Source of the DNA: Apium graveolens
Lineage: Eukaryota > Streptophyta > Magnoliopsida > Apiales > Apiaceae
Direction of reading: 5' to 3'
Length of the DNA stretch: 64,000 bases
Assembly: GCF_009905375.1 (NCBI RefSeq)
Contig: NC_133650.1
Span: forward strand, 148,198,567 to 148,262,566
Of the stretch, positions 24,776-38,300 are shown piece by piece. Position 1 is the first letter of the stretch, and each line of letters opens with the position of its first letter. The notes under the pieces are model-generated. The model worked only from the letters and a program-made list of their open reading frames with translations, made no database searches and had not been told where the DNA came from. Position numbers and translations under genes: made by a program.

Positions 24776-27700
24776 CATCTTTGGAGGGCGCGTCCTCACA
24801 ACGAGGAGCGTATGCCTCCACAAGGTCTCCATCATTGGAGGGCGCGTCCTCACAATGAGGAGCGTTTTCCTCGACCAGGTCTCCGTCCTTGGAGGGCCCG
24901 TCCTCACAATGAGGAGCTTATACCTCGACAAGGTCTCCATACTGGGAGGGCGCGTCCTCACATTGAGGAGCGTCCTCCTCGACATGGTGTCCATCCTTGG
25001 AGGGCGCGCAGCCTAACAACGAGGACCGTCTACCTCGACAAGGTCTTCATCCTTGGAGGGCGCGTCCTCACAATGAGGACCGTCTATCTCGAAAAGGTCT
25101 CTATTCTTGGAGGGCGCATCCTCACAATGAGGAGTGTATACCTCCACAAGGTCTCCATCCTTGGAGGGCGTGTCCTCACAATGAGGAGCGTTTTCCTCGA
25201 CAAGGTCTCCGTCCGTGGAGGGCCCATCCTCACAACGAGGAGCGTATACCTCGACAAGGTCTCCATACTTGGGGGGTGCGTCCTCATAACGTGGAGCGTC
25301 CTCCTCGACATGGTGTCCATCCTTGGAGGGCGCGCGCCCTCACAACAAAGACCGTCTACCACGACAATGCCTCCATCCTTGGAGGGCACGTCCTCACAAC
25401 GATTACCGTCTACGTCGACAAGGTCTCAATCCATGGACGGCGCGTCCTCACAATAAAGAGTGTCTTCCTCGACAAAGTCTCCATTCTTGGAGGGCGCGTC
25501 CTCACAACAAGGAGGATCTTCCTTGATAAGGTTTCCATCCTTGGAGGTCCCGTCCTCACAATGAGGAGCGTCTACCTCGACAAGGTCTCCATACTTGGAG
25601 GGCGCGCGCCCTCACAACGTGGACCGTCTACCTCGACAAGGTCTTCATCCTTGGAGGGCGCGTCCTCACAACAAGGACCGTCGCCCTCGCAAAGGTCTCC
25701 AACTTTGGAGGGCACTTCCTCACAACGAGGAACATCTACCTCGACATGGTCTCCAACCTTGGAGGGAGGGCGAGTCCTCACAATGAGGAGCGTCTTTCTC
25801 GACAAGGTCTCTATCCTTGGAGGGCGCATCCTTGCAACAAGGAGCGTCTTTCTCAACAAGGTCTCCATCATTGGATGGCCCGTCCTCACAATGAGGAGCG
25901 TCTACCTCGACAAGGTCTCCATACCTGGAGGGCACGTCCTTACAATGAGGAGCGTCCTCCTCGACAAGGTCTTCATCCTTGGAGGGCGCGCGCTATCACC
26001 ACGAGGACCGTCTACCTCGATAAGGTCTCCATCCTTGGAGGCACGTTCTCACAAAGAGGACCATCTACCTCGAAAAGGTCTCCATCCCTGGAGGGCACAT
26101 CCTCACAACGAGGAGCGTCTTCCTCGATAAGGTCTCCATCCTTGGAGGGCCCGTCCTCACAATGAGGAGCGTCTACTTCGGCAAGGTTTCCATACTTGGA
26201 GGGCGCGTCCTCACAATGAGGAGCGTCCTCCTCGACAAGGTCTCCACACTTGGAGTGCGCGTCCTCACAACGAAGAGTGTCCTCCTCGACAAGGTCTCCA
26301 TCCTTAGATGGCGCGCGCCCTCACAACGAGGACCGTCTACCTCGAAAAGGTCTCCATCCTTGGAGAGCGCGGCCTCACAACGAGGAACGTCGCCCGTCCT
26401 CACAATGAGGAGTGTATACCTCGATAAGGTCTCCATACTTGGGGGCACGTCCTCACAACGTGGAGCGTCCTCCTCGACATGGTGTCCATCCTTGGAGGTT
26501 GCGCACCCTCACAACAAGGACCGTCTAGCTCGACAAGGTCTCCATCCTTGGAGGGCGCGTCCTCACAACGATTACCGTCTACCTCGACAAGGTCTCAATC
26601 CTTGGAGGGCGCCTCCTCACAACGAAGAGCGTCTTCCTCGACAAGGTCTACATCCTTGGAGGGCGCGTCCTTACAACAAGGAGCGTCTTCCTTGACAAGG
26701 TTTCCTTCCTTGGAGGGCCCGTCCTCACAACGAGGAGCGTCTACCTCAACAAGATCTCCATACTTAGAGGGCGCGCACCCTCACAACGAGGACCGTCTAG
26801 CTCGATAAGGTCTCCATCCTTGGAGGGCGCGTCCTCACAACAAGGACAGTCGACCTCCCAAAGGTCTCCATCCTTGGAGGGCACGTCCTCACAACAAAGA
26901 GCGTCTTCCTTGACAAGGTTTACATCCTTGGAGGGGCCGTCCTCATAACGAGGAGCGTCTACCTCGATAAGGTCTCCATACTTAGAGGGCGCGCACCATC
27001 ACAACGAGGACCGTCTACCTCGATAAGGTCTCCATCCTTGAAAGGCGCGTCCTCACAACAAGGACAGTCGACCTCCCAAAGGTTTCCATCCTTGGAGGGC
27101 ACTTCGTCACAACGAGGAGCGTCTACCTTGATAAGGTCTCCAACCTTGGAGGGAGGGCGCGTCCTCATAATGAGGAACGTCTTTCTCGACAAGGTCTCCA
27201 TCCTTGGAGGGCGCGTCCTCGCAACGAGGAGCGTCTTTCTCAATAAGGTCTGCATCCTTGGATGGCCCGTCCTCACAATGAGGAGCGACTACCTCGACAA
27301 GGTCTCCATACTTGGAGGGCGCGACCTCACAACGAGGAGCGTCCTCCTCAACAAGGTCTCCATCCTTGGAGGGCGCGCGCCATCACAACAAGGACCGTCT
27401 ACCTCGACAAGGTCTCCATCCGTGGAGGGCGCGTCCTCGCAACGAGGACCTTCTACCTCGACAAGGTCTCCATCCCTGGAGGACGCGTCCTCACAACGAG
27501 GAGCATCTTCCTCGATAAGGTCTCCATCCTTGGAGGGTCCGTCCTCACAATGAGGAGCGTCTACTTCGACAAGGTTTCCATACTTGGAGGGCGCGTCCTC
27601 ACAACGAGGAGTGTCCTCCTGGACAAGGTCTCCATTTTTCGAGGGCGCGTGCCCTCACAATGAGGACCATCTACATCGATAAGGTCTCCATTCTTGAAGG

Positions 27701-30700
27701 GCGCGTCCTCACACCGATGAACGTCTTCCTGGACAAGGTCTCCATCCTTGGAGGGCGTCCCCTCACAACAGGAAGCGTCTTCCTCGATAAGGTCTCCATC
27801 CTTGGAGGGCGCGTCCTCACAACGAGGAGCGTCTTCCTCGACAGGGTCTCTATCCTCGGAGGGCCCATCCTCACAACAAGGAACATCTACCTTGACAAGG
27901 TCTACCTCCTTCGAGGGCACGCGCCCTCATAAAGAGGACCGTCTACCTCGACAACCTCTCCATCCTTGGAGGGCGCGTCCTCACAACGAGGACCATCTAC
28001 CTCGACAAGGTCTCCATCCTTGGAGGGGCGCGTCTTCACAACGAGGAGCGTCTACCTCGAGAAGGTCTCCATCCTTGGAGGGCGTATCCTCACAACGAGG
28101 AGTGTTTTCCTCGACAAGGTCTATGTCCTTGGAGGGCCCGTCCTCACCATGAGGAGCGTCCTCCTCGATATGGTCTCAATCCTTGGAGGATGCACGCCCT
28201 CTTTATGAGGACCGTCTACCTCGCCAAGGTCTCCATCTTTGGAGGGCGCGTCCTCATAACGAGGACCGTCTACCTTGATAAGATCTTCATACTTGGAGGG
28301 CACATCCTTACAACGAGAAACGTCTTCCTCAACAAGGTCTCCATCCTTCGAGGGCGCGTCCTCACAACGAGGAGCGTCTTCCTCGACAAGGTCTCCATAC
28401 TTGGAGGGCCCATCCTCACAATGAAGAGCGTTTAACTCGACAAGGTCTCCATACTTGGATGACGCACCCTCACAATGAGGAGGTTCCTCCTCGACAAGGT
28501 CTCTATCCTTGGAGGGCGCACGCCCTCACAACGAGGACCGTCTACCTCGACAAGGTCTCCATCCTTGGAGGGCGCGTCCTCACAACGAGGACCGTCTACC
28601 TCAACAAGGTCTCCATCCTTGGAGGGCCTGTCCTCACAATGAGGAGCGACTTCCTCGACAAGGTCTCTATATTTGGAGGGTGCTTCCTCACAACGAGGAG
28701 CGTCTTCCTCGACAAGGTCTCCATCCTGGGAGGGATCGCGCTCTCACAACGAGGACCGTAAACCTCGACAAGGTCTCCATCCTTGGAACGCGTCTTCACA
28801 ACAAGGACGGTCTACCTCGACAAAGCCTCCATACTTGGAAGGAGCGTCCTCACAACGAGGAGCATTTTCCTCGACAAGGTCTCCATCCTTGGAGGGCCCG
28901 TCCTCACAACGAGGAGCGTATACCTCGACAAGATCTCCATACTTGGAGGGCCCCTCCTCACAATGAGGAGCATCCTCCTCGACATTGTCTCCATCCTTGG
29001 AGGGCGCACGCCCTCACAACGAGGACCGTCTACCTCAAAAAGGTCTCCATCCTTGGAGCGTCCTCCTCGACATGGTCTCCATCCTTGGAGGGCGCGCGCC
29101 CTCACAACGAGGACCGTCTACCTCGACAAGGTCTCCATCCTTGGATGGCGCATCCTTAAAATGAGAAGCGTCTTCCTCGATAAGGTCTCCATCCTTGGAG
29201 GGCGCGTCCTCACAACGACGATCATCTTCCTCGACAAGGTCTCCATTCTTGGAGGGCCCGTCCTCACAATAAGGAGTGTCTACCTCGACAAGGTCTTCAT
29301 CCTTGAATGGCGCGTCCTCACAACAAGGACTATCTACCTCGACAAAGTCTCCATCCTTGGAGGGCGCATCCTCACAATGAGGAGAGTTTTCCTCGACAAG
29401 GTTTCCGTCCTTGGAGGGCCCGTCCTCACAACAAGGAGCGTATACCTCGACAAGGTCTCCATCCTTAGAGGGCCCGTCCTCACAGCGAGGAGCGTCCTCC
29501 TCGACATGGTCTCCATCCTTGGAGGGCCCGCGCCCTCATAACGAGGACCGTCTACCTCGACAAGGCCTCCATACTTGGAGGGCGTGTCCTCACAATGAGG
29601 AGCGTTTTCCTCGACAAGGTCTCCATCCTTGGAGGGCCCGTTCTCACAACGAGGAGCGTATACCTCGACAAGGTCTCCATCCTTGGACGGCCCCTCCTCA
29701 CAACGAGGAGCGTCCTCCTCGACATTGTCTCCATCCTTGGAGGACGCACGCCCTTACAACGAGGACCGTCTACCTCGAAAAGTCTCCATCCTTGGAGCGT
29801 CCTCCTCGATATGGTCTCCTGTCTTGGAGGGCGAGCGCCCTTAAAACGAGGACCGTCTACCTCGACAAGGTCTCCATCCTTGGGGGGCGCATCCTCAAAA
29901 TGAGGAGGGTCTTCCTCGACAAGGTCTCCATCCTTGGAGGGCGCGTCCTCACAATGAGGAGCGTCTTCCTCGACAAGGTCTCCATCCTTGGAGGGCCCGT
30001 CCTCACAATAAGTAGCGTCTACCTCGACAAGGTCTTCATGCTTGGACGGCGCGTCCTCACAACGAGGACTATCTACCTCGTCAAGGTCTCCATCCTTATA
30101 GGGCGCATCCTCACAACGAAGAGGGTTTTCCTCGACAAGGTCTCCGTCCTTGGAGGGCCCGTCCTCACAACGAGGAGTGTATACCTCGATAAGGTCTCCA
30201 TTCTTGGAGGGCCCGTCCTCACAATGAGGAGCGTCCTCCTCGACATGTTCTCCATCCGTGGAGGGTGCGCGCCCTCATAACGAGGACCGTCTACCTCGCC
30301 AAGGTCTCTATCCTTGGAGGGCGCATCCTCACAATGAGGACCGTCTACCTCGGTAAGGTCTCCGTTCTTGGAGGGCGCGTCCTCACAACGAGGAGTGTAT
30401 ACCTCCACAAGGTCTCCATCCTCGGAGGGCGCGTCCTCACAATGAGGAGCGTTTTCCTCGACAAGGTCTCCATCCTTGGAGGGCCCGTCCTCACAATGAG
30501 GAGCGTATACCTCGACAAGGTCTCCATACTTGGGGGGCGCGTCCTCACAACGAGGAGCGTCCTCCTCGACATGGTGTCCATCCTTAGAGGGCGCGTCCTC
30601 ACAACGAGGACCGTCTACCTCGAGAAGGTCTCCATACTTAGAGGGCACGTCCTCACAACAATTACCATCTTCCTCGACAAGGTCTCAATCCTTGTAGGGC

Positions 30701-30718
30701 GCGTCCTCACAATGAAGA

Positions 30719-30770
30719 GCGTTGCATTTTTTTTAAAGAGAAAAGATTTGGATTTGGAGGTCTGCAACGC
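30719..30770. other. 52-bp non-satellite inclusion with 8-bp inverted ends
   Basis: Within one monomer the sequence departs from the satellite. The foreign piece begins GCGTTGCA and ends with the exact complement TGCAACGC, and contains a T-run and AAAGAGAAAAGATTTGG. The satellite continues on both sides. Confidence 0.75.
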
Positions 30771-32487
30771 GTCCTCAAAACAAGGAGTGTCTTCCTTGAC
30801 AGGGTCTCCATCCTTGGTGGGCTCGTCCTCACAACAAGGAGCGTCTATGTCGACAAGGACTCCATACTCGGAGGGCGTGCGCCCTTAGAATGAGGATTGT
30901 CTACCTCGACAAGGTCTCCATCCTTGGAGGGTGCGTCCTCACAACAAGGACACTCGACCTCTCAAAGGTCTCCATCCTTGGAGGGCATTTCCTCACAATG
31001 AGGAGCGTCTACCTCGACAAGGTCTCCAACCTTGGAGGGAGGGCGCGTCCTCACAATGAGGAGCTTCTTTCTCGACAAGGTCTCCATCCTTGGAGGGCGC
31101 GTCCTCGCAACAAGGAGCGTCTTTCTCAACAAGGTTTCCATCCTTGGATGGCCCGTCCTCACAATGAGGAGCGTCTACCTCGACAAGGTCTCCATACTTG
31201 GAGGGCGCATTCTCACAACGAGGAGCGTCCTCCTCGACAAGGTCTCCATCCTTGGAGGGTGCGCACCATCACAACAAGGACCGTCTACCTCGACAAGGTC
31301 TCCATCCTTGGAGGGCGCGTCCTCACAACGAGGACCTTCTACCACGATAAGGTCTCCATCCCTGGAGGGCGCGTCCTCACAACGAGGAGCATCTTCCTCG
31401 ATAAGGTCTCCATCTTTGGAGGGCCCGTCCTCACAATGAGGAGTGTCTATTTCGACAAGGTTTCCATACTTGGAGGGCGCATCCTCACAACGAGGAGCGT
31501 CCTCCTCGATAAGGTCTCCATCCTTCGAGGGTCGCGCCCTCACAATGAGGAGCATCTTCCTCGACAAGGTCTCCATCCTTGGAGGGCGTGCCCTCACAAC
31601 AGGAGCGTCTTCCTTGATAAGGTCTCCATCCTTGGAGGGCGCGTCCTCACAACGAGGAGCGTCTTCCTCGACAGGGTCTCCATCCTTGGAGGGCCCGTCC
31701 TCATAACGAGGAGCATCTACCTCGATAAGGTCTCCATACTTAGAGGGCGCGTCCTCACAATAAGGAGCGTCCTGCTTGACAAGTGCTCCATCCTTGGAGG
31801 GCGCGCTCCCTCACAACAAGGACCGTCTACCTCAATAAGGTCTCCATCCTTGGAGGGCGCGTCCTCACAATGAGAACCATCTACCTCGACAAGGTCTCCA
31901 TCCTTGGAGGGGCGCGTCCTCACAACGAGGAGCGTCTACCTCGACAAGGTCTCCATCCTTGGAGGGCGCGTCCTCATAACGAGAACCATCTACCTCGACA
32001 AGGTCTCCATCCTTAGAGGGTGTGTCATCACAATGAGGACTGTCTACTTCGACAAGGTCTCCATCCTTGGAGGGCGCGTCCTCTCAACAAGGATCGTCTT
32101 CCTTGACAAGGTCACCATCCTTGGAGGGCGTGTCCTCATAACGAGGAGCATCTTCCAAGACAAGGTCTCCATTCTTGGAGTGTGCGTCCTTACAACGAGG
32201 AGCGTCTCCCTCGACAAGGTCTCCATCCTTGGAAGGCCCGTCCTCATAAAGAGGAGTGTCTACCTTGACAAGGTCTCCATACTTAGAGGGCGCGTCCTCA
32301 GAACGATGAGCGTCCTTTTCGACAAGGTCTCCATCTTTGGAGGGTGCGCGCCTTCACAACGAGGACTGTGTACCTCGACAAGGTCTCCATCCTTGGAGGG
32401 CACGTCCTCACAACGAGGACCGTCTACCTCGACAAGGTCTCCATCCTTGGAGGGCCTGTCCTCACAACGAGAAGCGTCTTCCTCGAG

Positions 32488-35266
32488 ACAGAGAAATTGA
32501 GTTTGCGATCGACTTAGCACCTGGAACGGAACCAGTATCCAAGGCCCCGTACAGAATGGCGCCCGTTGAGATGGAAGAACTATCAAAGCAATTACAATAG
32601 TTGTTAGAGAAAGGAATAATCAGACCCAGTATATCCCCGTGGGGTGCACCGGTACTATTTGTCAAAAAGAAGGATGGGAGCATGAGATTGTGTATTGACT
32701 ATTGAGAGCTCAACAAGCTTAGAATCAAGAACAAGTATCCGTTGCCAAGGATTGATGATTTATTCGACCAATTAAAAGGAGCCAAGTACTTCTCCAAGAT
32801 CGATTTGAGATCAGGATATCACAAAATAAAGATCAAGCCTGAGGATATACCAAAGACAACTTTCAGAATGAGGTACGGACATTATGAATTCTTAGTGATG
32901 TTATTTGGATTGACCAATGCCCCGGCAGCATTCATGGTCCTGATGAACAGAATTTTCAAGAAATACCTGGACAAGTTTGTTATTGTGTTTATAGATGATA
33001 TTTTGATTTATTCAAAGACAAAAGAGGACCATGCAAAACATTTGAGAACAACTTTGGTGATTTTAAGGAAAAAGAAGTTATATGCCAAATTCTCAAAGTG
33101 TGAGTTTTGGTTACAGGAAGTCCAGTTCTTAGGACACATAGTCAGTAATGAAGGGATCAAAGTGGACCCAGCGAAGATTGAAGCAATTATAAATTGGGAA
33201 AGACCGAGAACACCAATAGGGGTAAGAAGTTTCTTGGGATTAGCGGGATATTATCGCCGATTTGTTCAAAATTTCTCAAGGATTGCAACACCATTGACAA
33301 AGCTTACACGGAAGAATGAAAAGTTTATATGGAACGATAAATGTGAAGAAAGTTTTCAGGAAATAAAGCGAAGATTAATCACGGCACCTATTTTGTTACT
33401 TCCAGACGATTAAGGAGATTTCGTAATATATAGTGATGCTTCTCATAAAGGACTCGGATGCGTTCTGATACAGCACGATAAGGTTATTGCGAATGCGTCA
33501 AGGCAATTGAAACCACAAGAACAAAAATATCCTACTCATGATTTGGAGCTAGCAGTTATAGTATTCGCTTGGAAGATTTGGAGACATTATTTATATGGAG
33601 AAAAATGCGAGATATATACGGATCACAAAAGCTTGAATTACATATTCACACTGAAGGAGCTTAATATAAGACATAGAAGATGGTTAGAGTTGATTAAGGA
33701 CTACGACTACACGATTAATTATCATCCCGGTAAAGCAAACGTTGTGGCGGACGCGTTAAGTCGGAAAGAAAAGTTGAATGTGTTATCAGTGCCCAAAGAG
33801 ATATACAAGGAATTTCAGAAACTGGAATAGGAGATTAGAGTTTACAAGCTTGATGAAGCAAAAGTGTATAGTATGACTTTCCGGCCGGAGTTATTAGAGA
33901 AGATAAGGAAGTGTCAAGAAGAGGTAATGGATCAGGACAATAACCGTTTGGTAGGTGAGGAATTGTGCACACAAAAGGACTATCAAGGTATTCTTAGGTT
34001 TTCTTCTAGAATTTGGATTCCACCAGTGACGGAGTTGAAGAATGAAATTTTACAGGAAGCTCATAATTCAAGGTATTCAATCCATCCAGGGAGTACCAAG
34101 ATGTATAGAGATTTAAAGGAAAATTATTGGTGGCCAGATATGAAGAGGGAGATTGCGGAATGGGTTAGCAGATGTTATACATGTCAGAGAGTTAAAGCAG
34201 AGCATCAGAGACCAAGTGGATTGTTGTAGCCATTAGAGATTCCAAAGTGAAAGTGAGAGCATATTGCCATGGATTTCATAGTTGGATTACCAAGGACGAA
34301 AGCTAATCATGATGTCATTTGGGTTATAGTGGACAGACGTACTAAATCAGCTCATTTTCTGCCTATAAATGAAAGATTTTCACTAGATAAGTTAGTCCAT
34401 ATGTACCTAAAAGAAATCGTAGTTTGTCATGGAGTTCCTGTGTCTATCGTATCCGATCGAGATCCGAGATTTAATTCAATATTTTGGAAGAGTTTTCAAG
34501 AATGTTTGGGAACGAGACTGAATATGAGTACGGCTTACCATCCACAGACGGACGGCCGGAGTGAAAAAACAATCCAGACAATCGAAGACATGTTACGTGT
34601 TTGTGCTATTGATTTCAAAGGAAGTTGGGATGAGCATTTACCCTTGGTAGAATTTGCTTACAACAACAGTTATCATGCCAGTATTGGGATGCCACCTTAT
34701 GAAGCTCTTTATGGATGCAAATGTTGATCTCTTGTATATTGGGACGAAGTAGGAGAACGCAAAATACTTGAACCTGAATTGGTGCAATAGACGAATGAAG
34801 TTGTTGAAGTTATCCAGAAGAGATTGATAGCAGCACAAGTCCGTCAAAAGAAGTATTCAGATCAATCAAGGAAAGATATGGAATTCGAAGAAGGAAATCT
34901 GGTATTACTAAAACTATCGCCGTGGAAAGGAATGACAAGATTTGGGAAGAAAGGAAAACTGAGCCCTAGATATGTTGTACCTTTTGAAATTCTAAACCGT
35001 GTTCGCAAAGTAGCTTACGAGTTGGCGTTACCCCCGCACATGGAGCACATTCACAATGTTTGTCACGTATCGATGCTTAAGAAATATAATCCAGACTCCA
35101 GGCATGTAATCGAATTCGAGCCAATAGAGCTTCAAGCAGATTTGTCGTATGCAGAGAGTCTGATAGAGATTATAGAAGAAAGAGAGAAAGTGTTAAGAAA
35201 TAAAGTGGTAGAGTTAGTCAGAGTACTGTGGAGAACCCCAAAGGTTGAAGAGTCAACCTGGAGTTA
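32488..35266 (+). pseudogene. pol: Tekay-like pol (RT, RNase H, integrase, chromodomain)
   Basis: A single reading frame runs the whole length but is interrupted by nine stop codons (32598, 32703, 33411, 33828, 34227, 34248, 34254, 34725, 34788). RT shows [15 protein letters not shown] and the catalytic box FIDDILIYS; RNase H shows [35 protein letters not shown] and [10 protein letters not shown]. Integrase shows the zinc-binding half C-x2-C (CYTCQRVKAEHQ) and catalytic D (AMDFIVGLP), D (VSDRDPRF) and E (GRSEKTIQT). The end (ESLIEIIEEREKVLRNK, LVRVLWRTPKVEESTW) resembles the chromodomain of this lineage. The final codons are shifted. Not functional as it stands. Confidence 0.9.
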
Positions 35267-35333
35267 GAAAGTGATATGAGAGAAAAGTACCCTAATTTGT
35301 TTTCTTAGGAGATTATGAGGACAGAATCCTTTT

Positions 35334-35346
35334 AAGGGGGGAAGGA
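35334..35346 (+). promoter_or_regulatory. Polypurine tract of the Tekay-like element
   Basis: AAGGGGGGAAGGA immediately before the LTR start TGTAATATAT. It would prime plus-strand DNA synthesis in a living element. Confidence 0.85.
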
Positions 35347-38300
35347 TGTAATATATGGGATATATCGTGTAATTATTTTTGCTAATAAATAAATATTATG
35401 CATGTTTAGTATTTATTCTATGAATTAATTGTTAAGTGGTATATGTGTTTGGATGTTTACAAATAATATAAATTGAGTATTGTAATTTTTATGTTTCCAA
35501 AATAAAATATAGATAATTGTCATATCTTCCTATTTATTTTTATGTTGATTTATGATTTTATAGGAAATTTATGGATTTTATAAATTCTTTTTCCGAGTTA
35601 TTATAAAATATTTTATATAATCGGGAACCAGCCGACTTCGCCCGTTCTTACATTTTTATAACCAAAAACTCTTCCGAGAACTCCTTCTTAACCTAATTGC
35701 AATATTCCGAGCATTTTCCATGTTTCGACTTTTTCGATCCGAAGTACAATTGTCCTGTGCGGGTCCCGGCGCAATATTTTCGATACAAAATTCATTTCGG
35801 TAAATCAATAAAACTCGTATTTTTGATAAACGGGATTTTTTATTAAACTATTATATTTATCACCTCGTAATATGTGTAACCAGGTACTGAGACCAAGACC
35901 GCATTACAAATTGTACTGATTTGGATAATTATCCCGAAAACCGATACTGTTTGGATCAGTTTTTATAAATAAACGTACTACTTTATATCCGGAATGATCC
36001 AACGGGATACTAATTTTCCGTAATTATAAATAGCCTTTACCGTATTTTATTTCGTACCGAAAATCATTTGCAAACAGTAATTATATAATTTTACAGGGAA
36101 AATACATATATTCATAAACCTTTCTGAGAATCAAACTGCAAAATCAAGGTGTTATTGAAATCTGCTCGGGAAGCTCTGGTAACCAAAACGGAGGTTTTGA
36201 AGTGTTCTATCAGATTCCAGAACTCGTTTTACTGCAGAATCAAAGGTTGATTTTATATATTTTTATTTATTTTTGAATTATTTTGATTAAAAATATGAAT
36301 TTCTGTTCGGATGATTGTTTGAATGATTTGATGCATGCATGTTGTAGAGCTTGTTCACCTGATGATTTTGATATGTCATATGACTGATTTGGAGTTCAAT
36401 AACATGTTCAAAATTGAGTTTGATTTTCGAATTTTGAAATTAGGGTTTATAATTCGTTTGAATGTTCTTGACTGAATTTGGGGGTTTCTTATTTCGGGAT
36501 AGATAGATGTTCTAGAGGGGTGGGTTGTGTTTCTTATGAAATTCGCAATCAATTCGTATAAGTCTTGCAAATCGACGAGGTCTGTAGAGGAGGGAGTTGT
36601 CATTTGAAGTTTACGCCGAGCTCGCCGGAAACCGGCGAACTTCTCGGCCAATTTCCGGCCAACTCAGGGATTATTAGAATGAATTGATGGCATGGTTGTG
36701 TTCCTGGTGTTGTGTAGATGTGATATGGAGGTGGTGGTGGCCTGAGCATCCCTGGATCGTCTTCTCCAGCGAGACAGGGGTGTTTTCCGGCGAACCCTGT
36801 GAAAATTACAGTTTAGTACCCATACTTTTAAGAACGATGCAGTTTGGTCCCTGTAGTTTGTAAATTTTGCAAATAAGGGATTCCTGTTTATAAATTATTT
36901 AAAAATTATATTTCTAATTTGTTTTAATTATAAAAATTCATTTTTAATTACTGAAAATTCCAAAAATTATTATTTTAATTCAAAAAAAAGAATTATTTTT
37001 AATTCAAAAATAAATCTGAATTAATTAGTTAATTAATTTTAGTTAATAATTAATTAGTTAATTGGTCAATTAATTCAAAAATTAATTGATTAATTGATTT
37101 AATTAATTATTAATTGATTTTAATTAATTATTTAATTAGATTTAATTATTTATTAATGATTTAAAAATTCTAAAAAATAGTTTTGAGCTTTAAAATATTA
37201 TTTTAAATTGTTTTCAAGGCTTGATAATTATTATAAAATTATTTTGAAGCCAGATTTGGCCAACCGAACCCTGTTTATTGCTTTGAAATTGACCCAACGA
37301 CCCGTTTTGACTCCGAAAAATATTTTAAAAATTATATTAAATACCCGAAAGAATGTTCCAGACCCGAGATTTCCTTATAAATGAAATTTCATTGATTGTT
37401 TGACGTGCTATGTGCTATATGTGACTTGTTTGTTTGACTGTCGGTCTATATGTTCAGTGTGTACTTGTTTTTAGCATGACTTCCAATCCGTTAGTCGGAT
37501 TTGGGTAAAACGAAGGGTAGATAGAAGTGTATAATGAATAGAATCATATGAGTTGAGTATTGATAGATACTTATGGCATGTGAGCAGAAGAGGCAAGGCG
37601 TAGGAAAGGGAAACAGATAGTCGAGGAGTAGGAGATTGTGATTGGAAATTTTTGAAGTATAGCGAGCTAGTACCAGGCAAGTGTTCTGAACTTTCTCGAG
37701 ATATATTATAGATTATTAATAGTTCTGTTTTATATTGCAAGTTCTTTGAAGCACTGAACCCTAAACCTTGATTCTAGTTATTGATCTTTGAACCGTAAAC
37801 CTTATTCTTTCTGAACCATTGATTGTTGAATACTCGAATACAAACCACAGATATACGATACTACTCCGCAAATGCATACAAACTAAATACCAACCACTGA
37901 ATCAAATTGCTTACATATTCAAACCATTGTACCTTATGCTTTGAAAGTCCAAATCCTTGTAACCTTGAAACTTTGATTCTTTTGTTATCCAATTCTTTCA
38001 TTACCTAACAGCCATTCTTTGAAATTTCCATATTGTTCCTTTGGGAAGATTGAAACCATCTCATTATTGGACATCCAATGTTGCTTATGATTCTGTTTAT
38101 TGCTTTACATTATTTATCCTGTTATTATGATAGAATTGGATTATTTTATAAAATTATGGACCAGATTTGTGGTCAGATCAGATTGGTGGTCAAGTTAGGC
38201 CAATGTGTGCCTTGGATCTAGTAATTAGAGCAGAGCTGTGTGCCTTGCTCGGGGTTAGTGCGTGACTGATCAGCAGCCTAACCTTGGTTTTTAAACTAAA

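Larger units (their letters stand above)
20515..32486. repeat. 54-bp minisatellite, block C (about 12 kb)
   Basis: About 220 tandem copies. Two clean neighbouring monomers are 20581-20634 and 20635-20688. Monomer types recur in order: a GCGCGCCC type with GACCGTCTAC, a CGCGTCC type with GAGCGTCTTC, a CCCGTCC type with GTATAC or GTCTAC, and a type with GTCCTCCTCGACATGG. This gives higher-order periods of four to six monomers (216 or 324 bp, for example between 29.50 and 29.72 kb). Monomers of 53, 55 and 56 bp occur often, so no reading frame persists through the array. Confidence 0.95.

Noticed and set aside
24997..26130. Long open frames (up to 377 codons) inside the 54-bp array
   Set aside because: 54 is a multiple of three, so all frames stay open as long as units are exact. 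The translations are monotonous, occur in all frames and both strands, and are broken by 53-, 55- and 56-bp monomers.
10072..32486. CRISPR-like repeat array
   Set aside because: Tandem monomers without unique spacers, in a plant nuclear setting.
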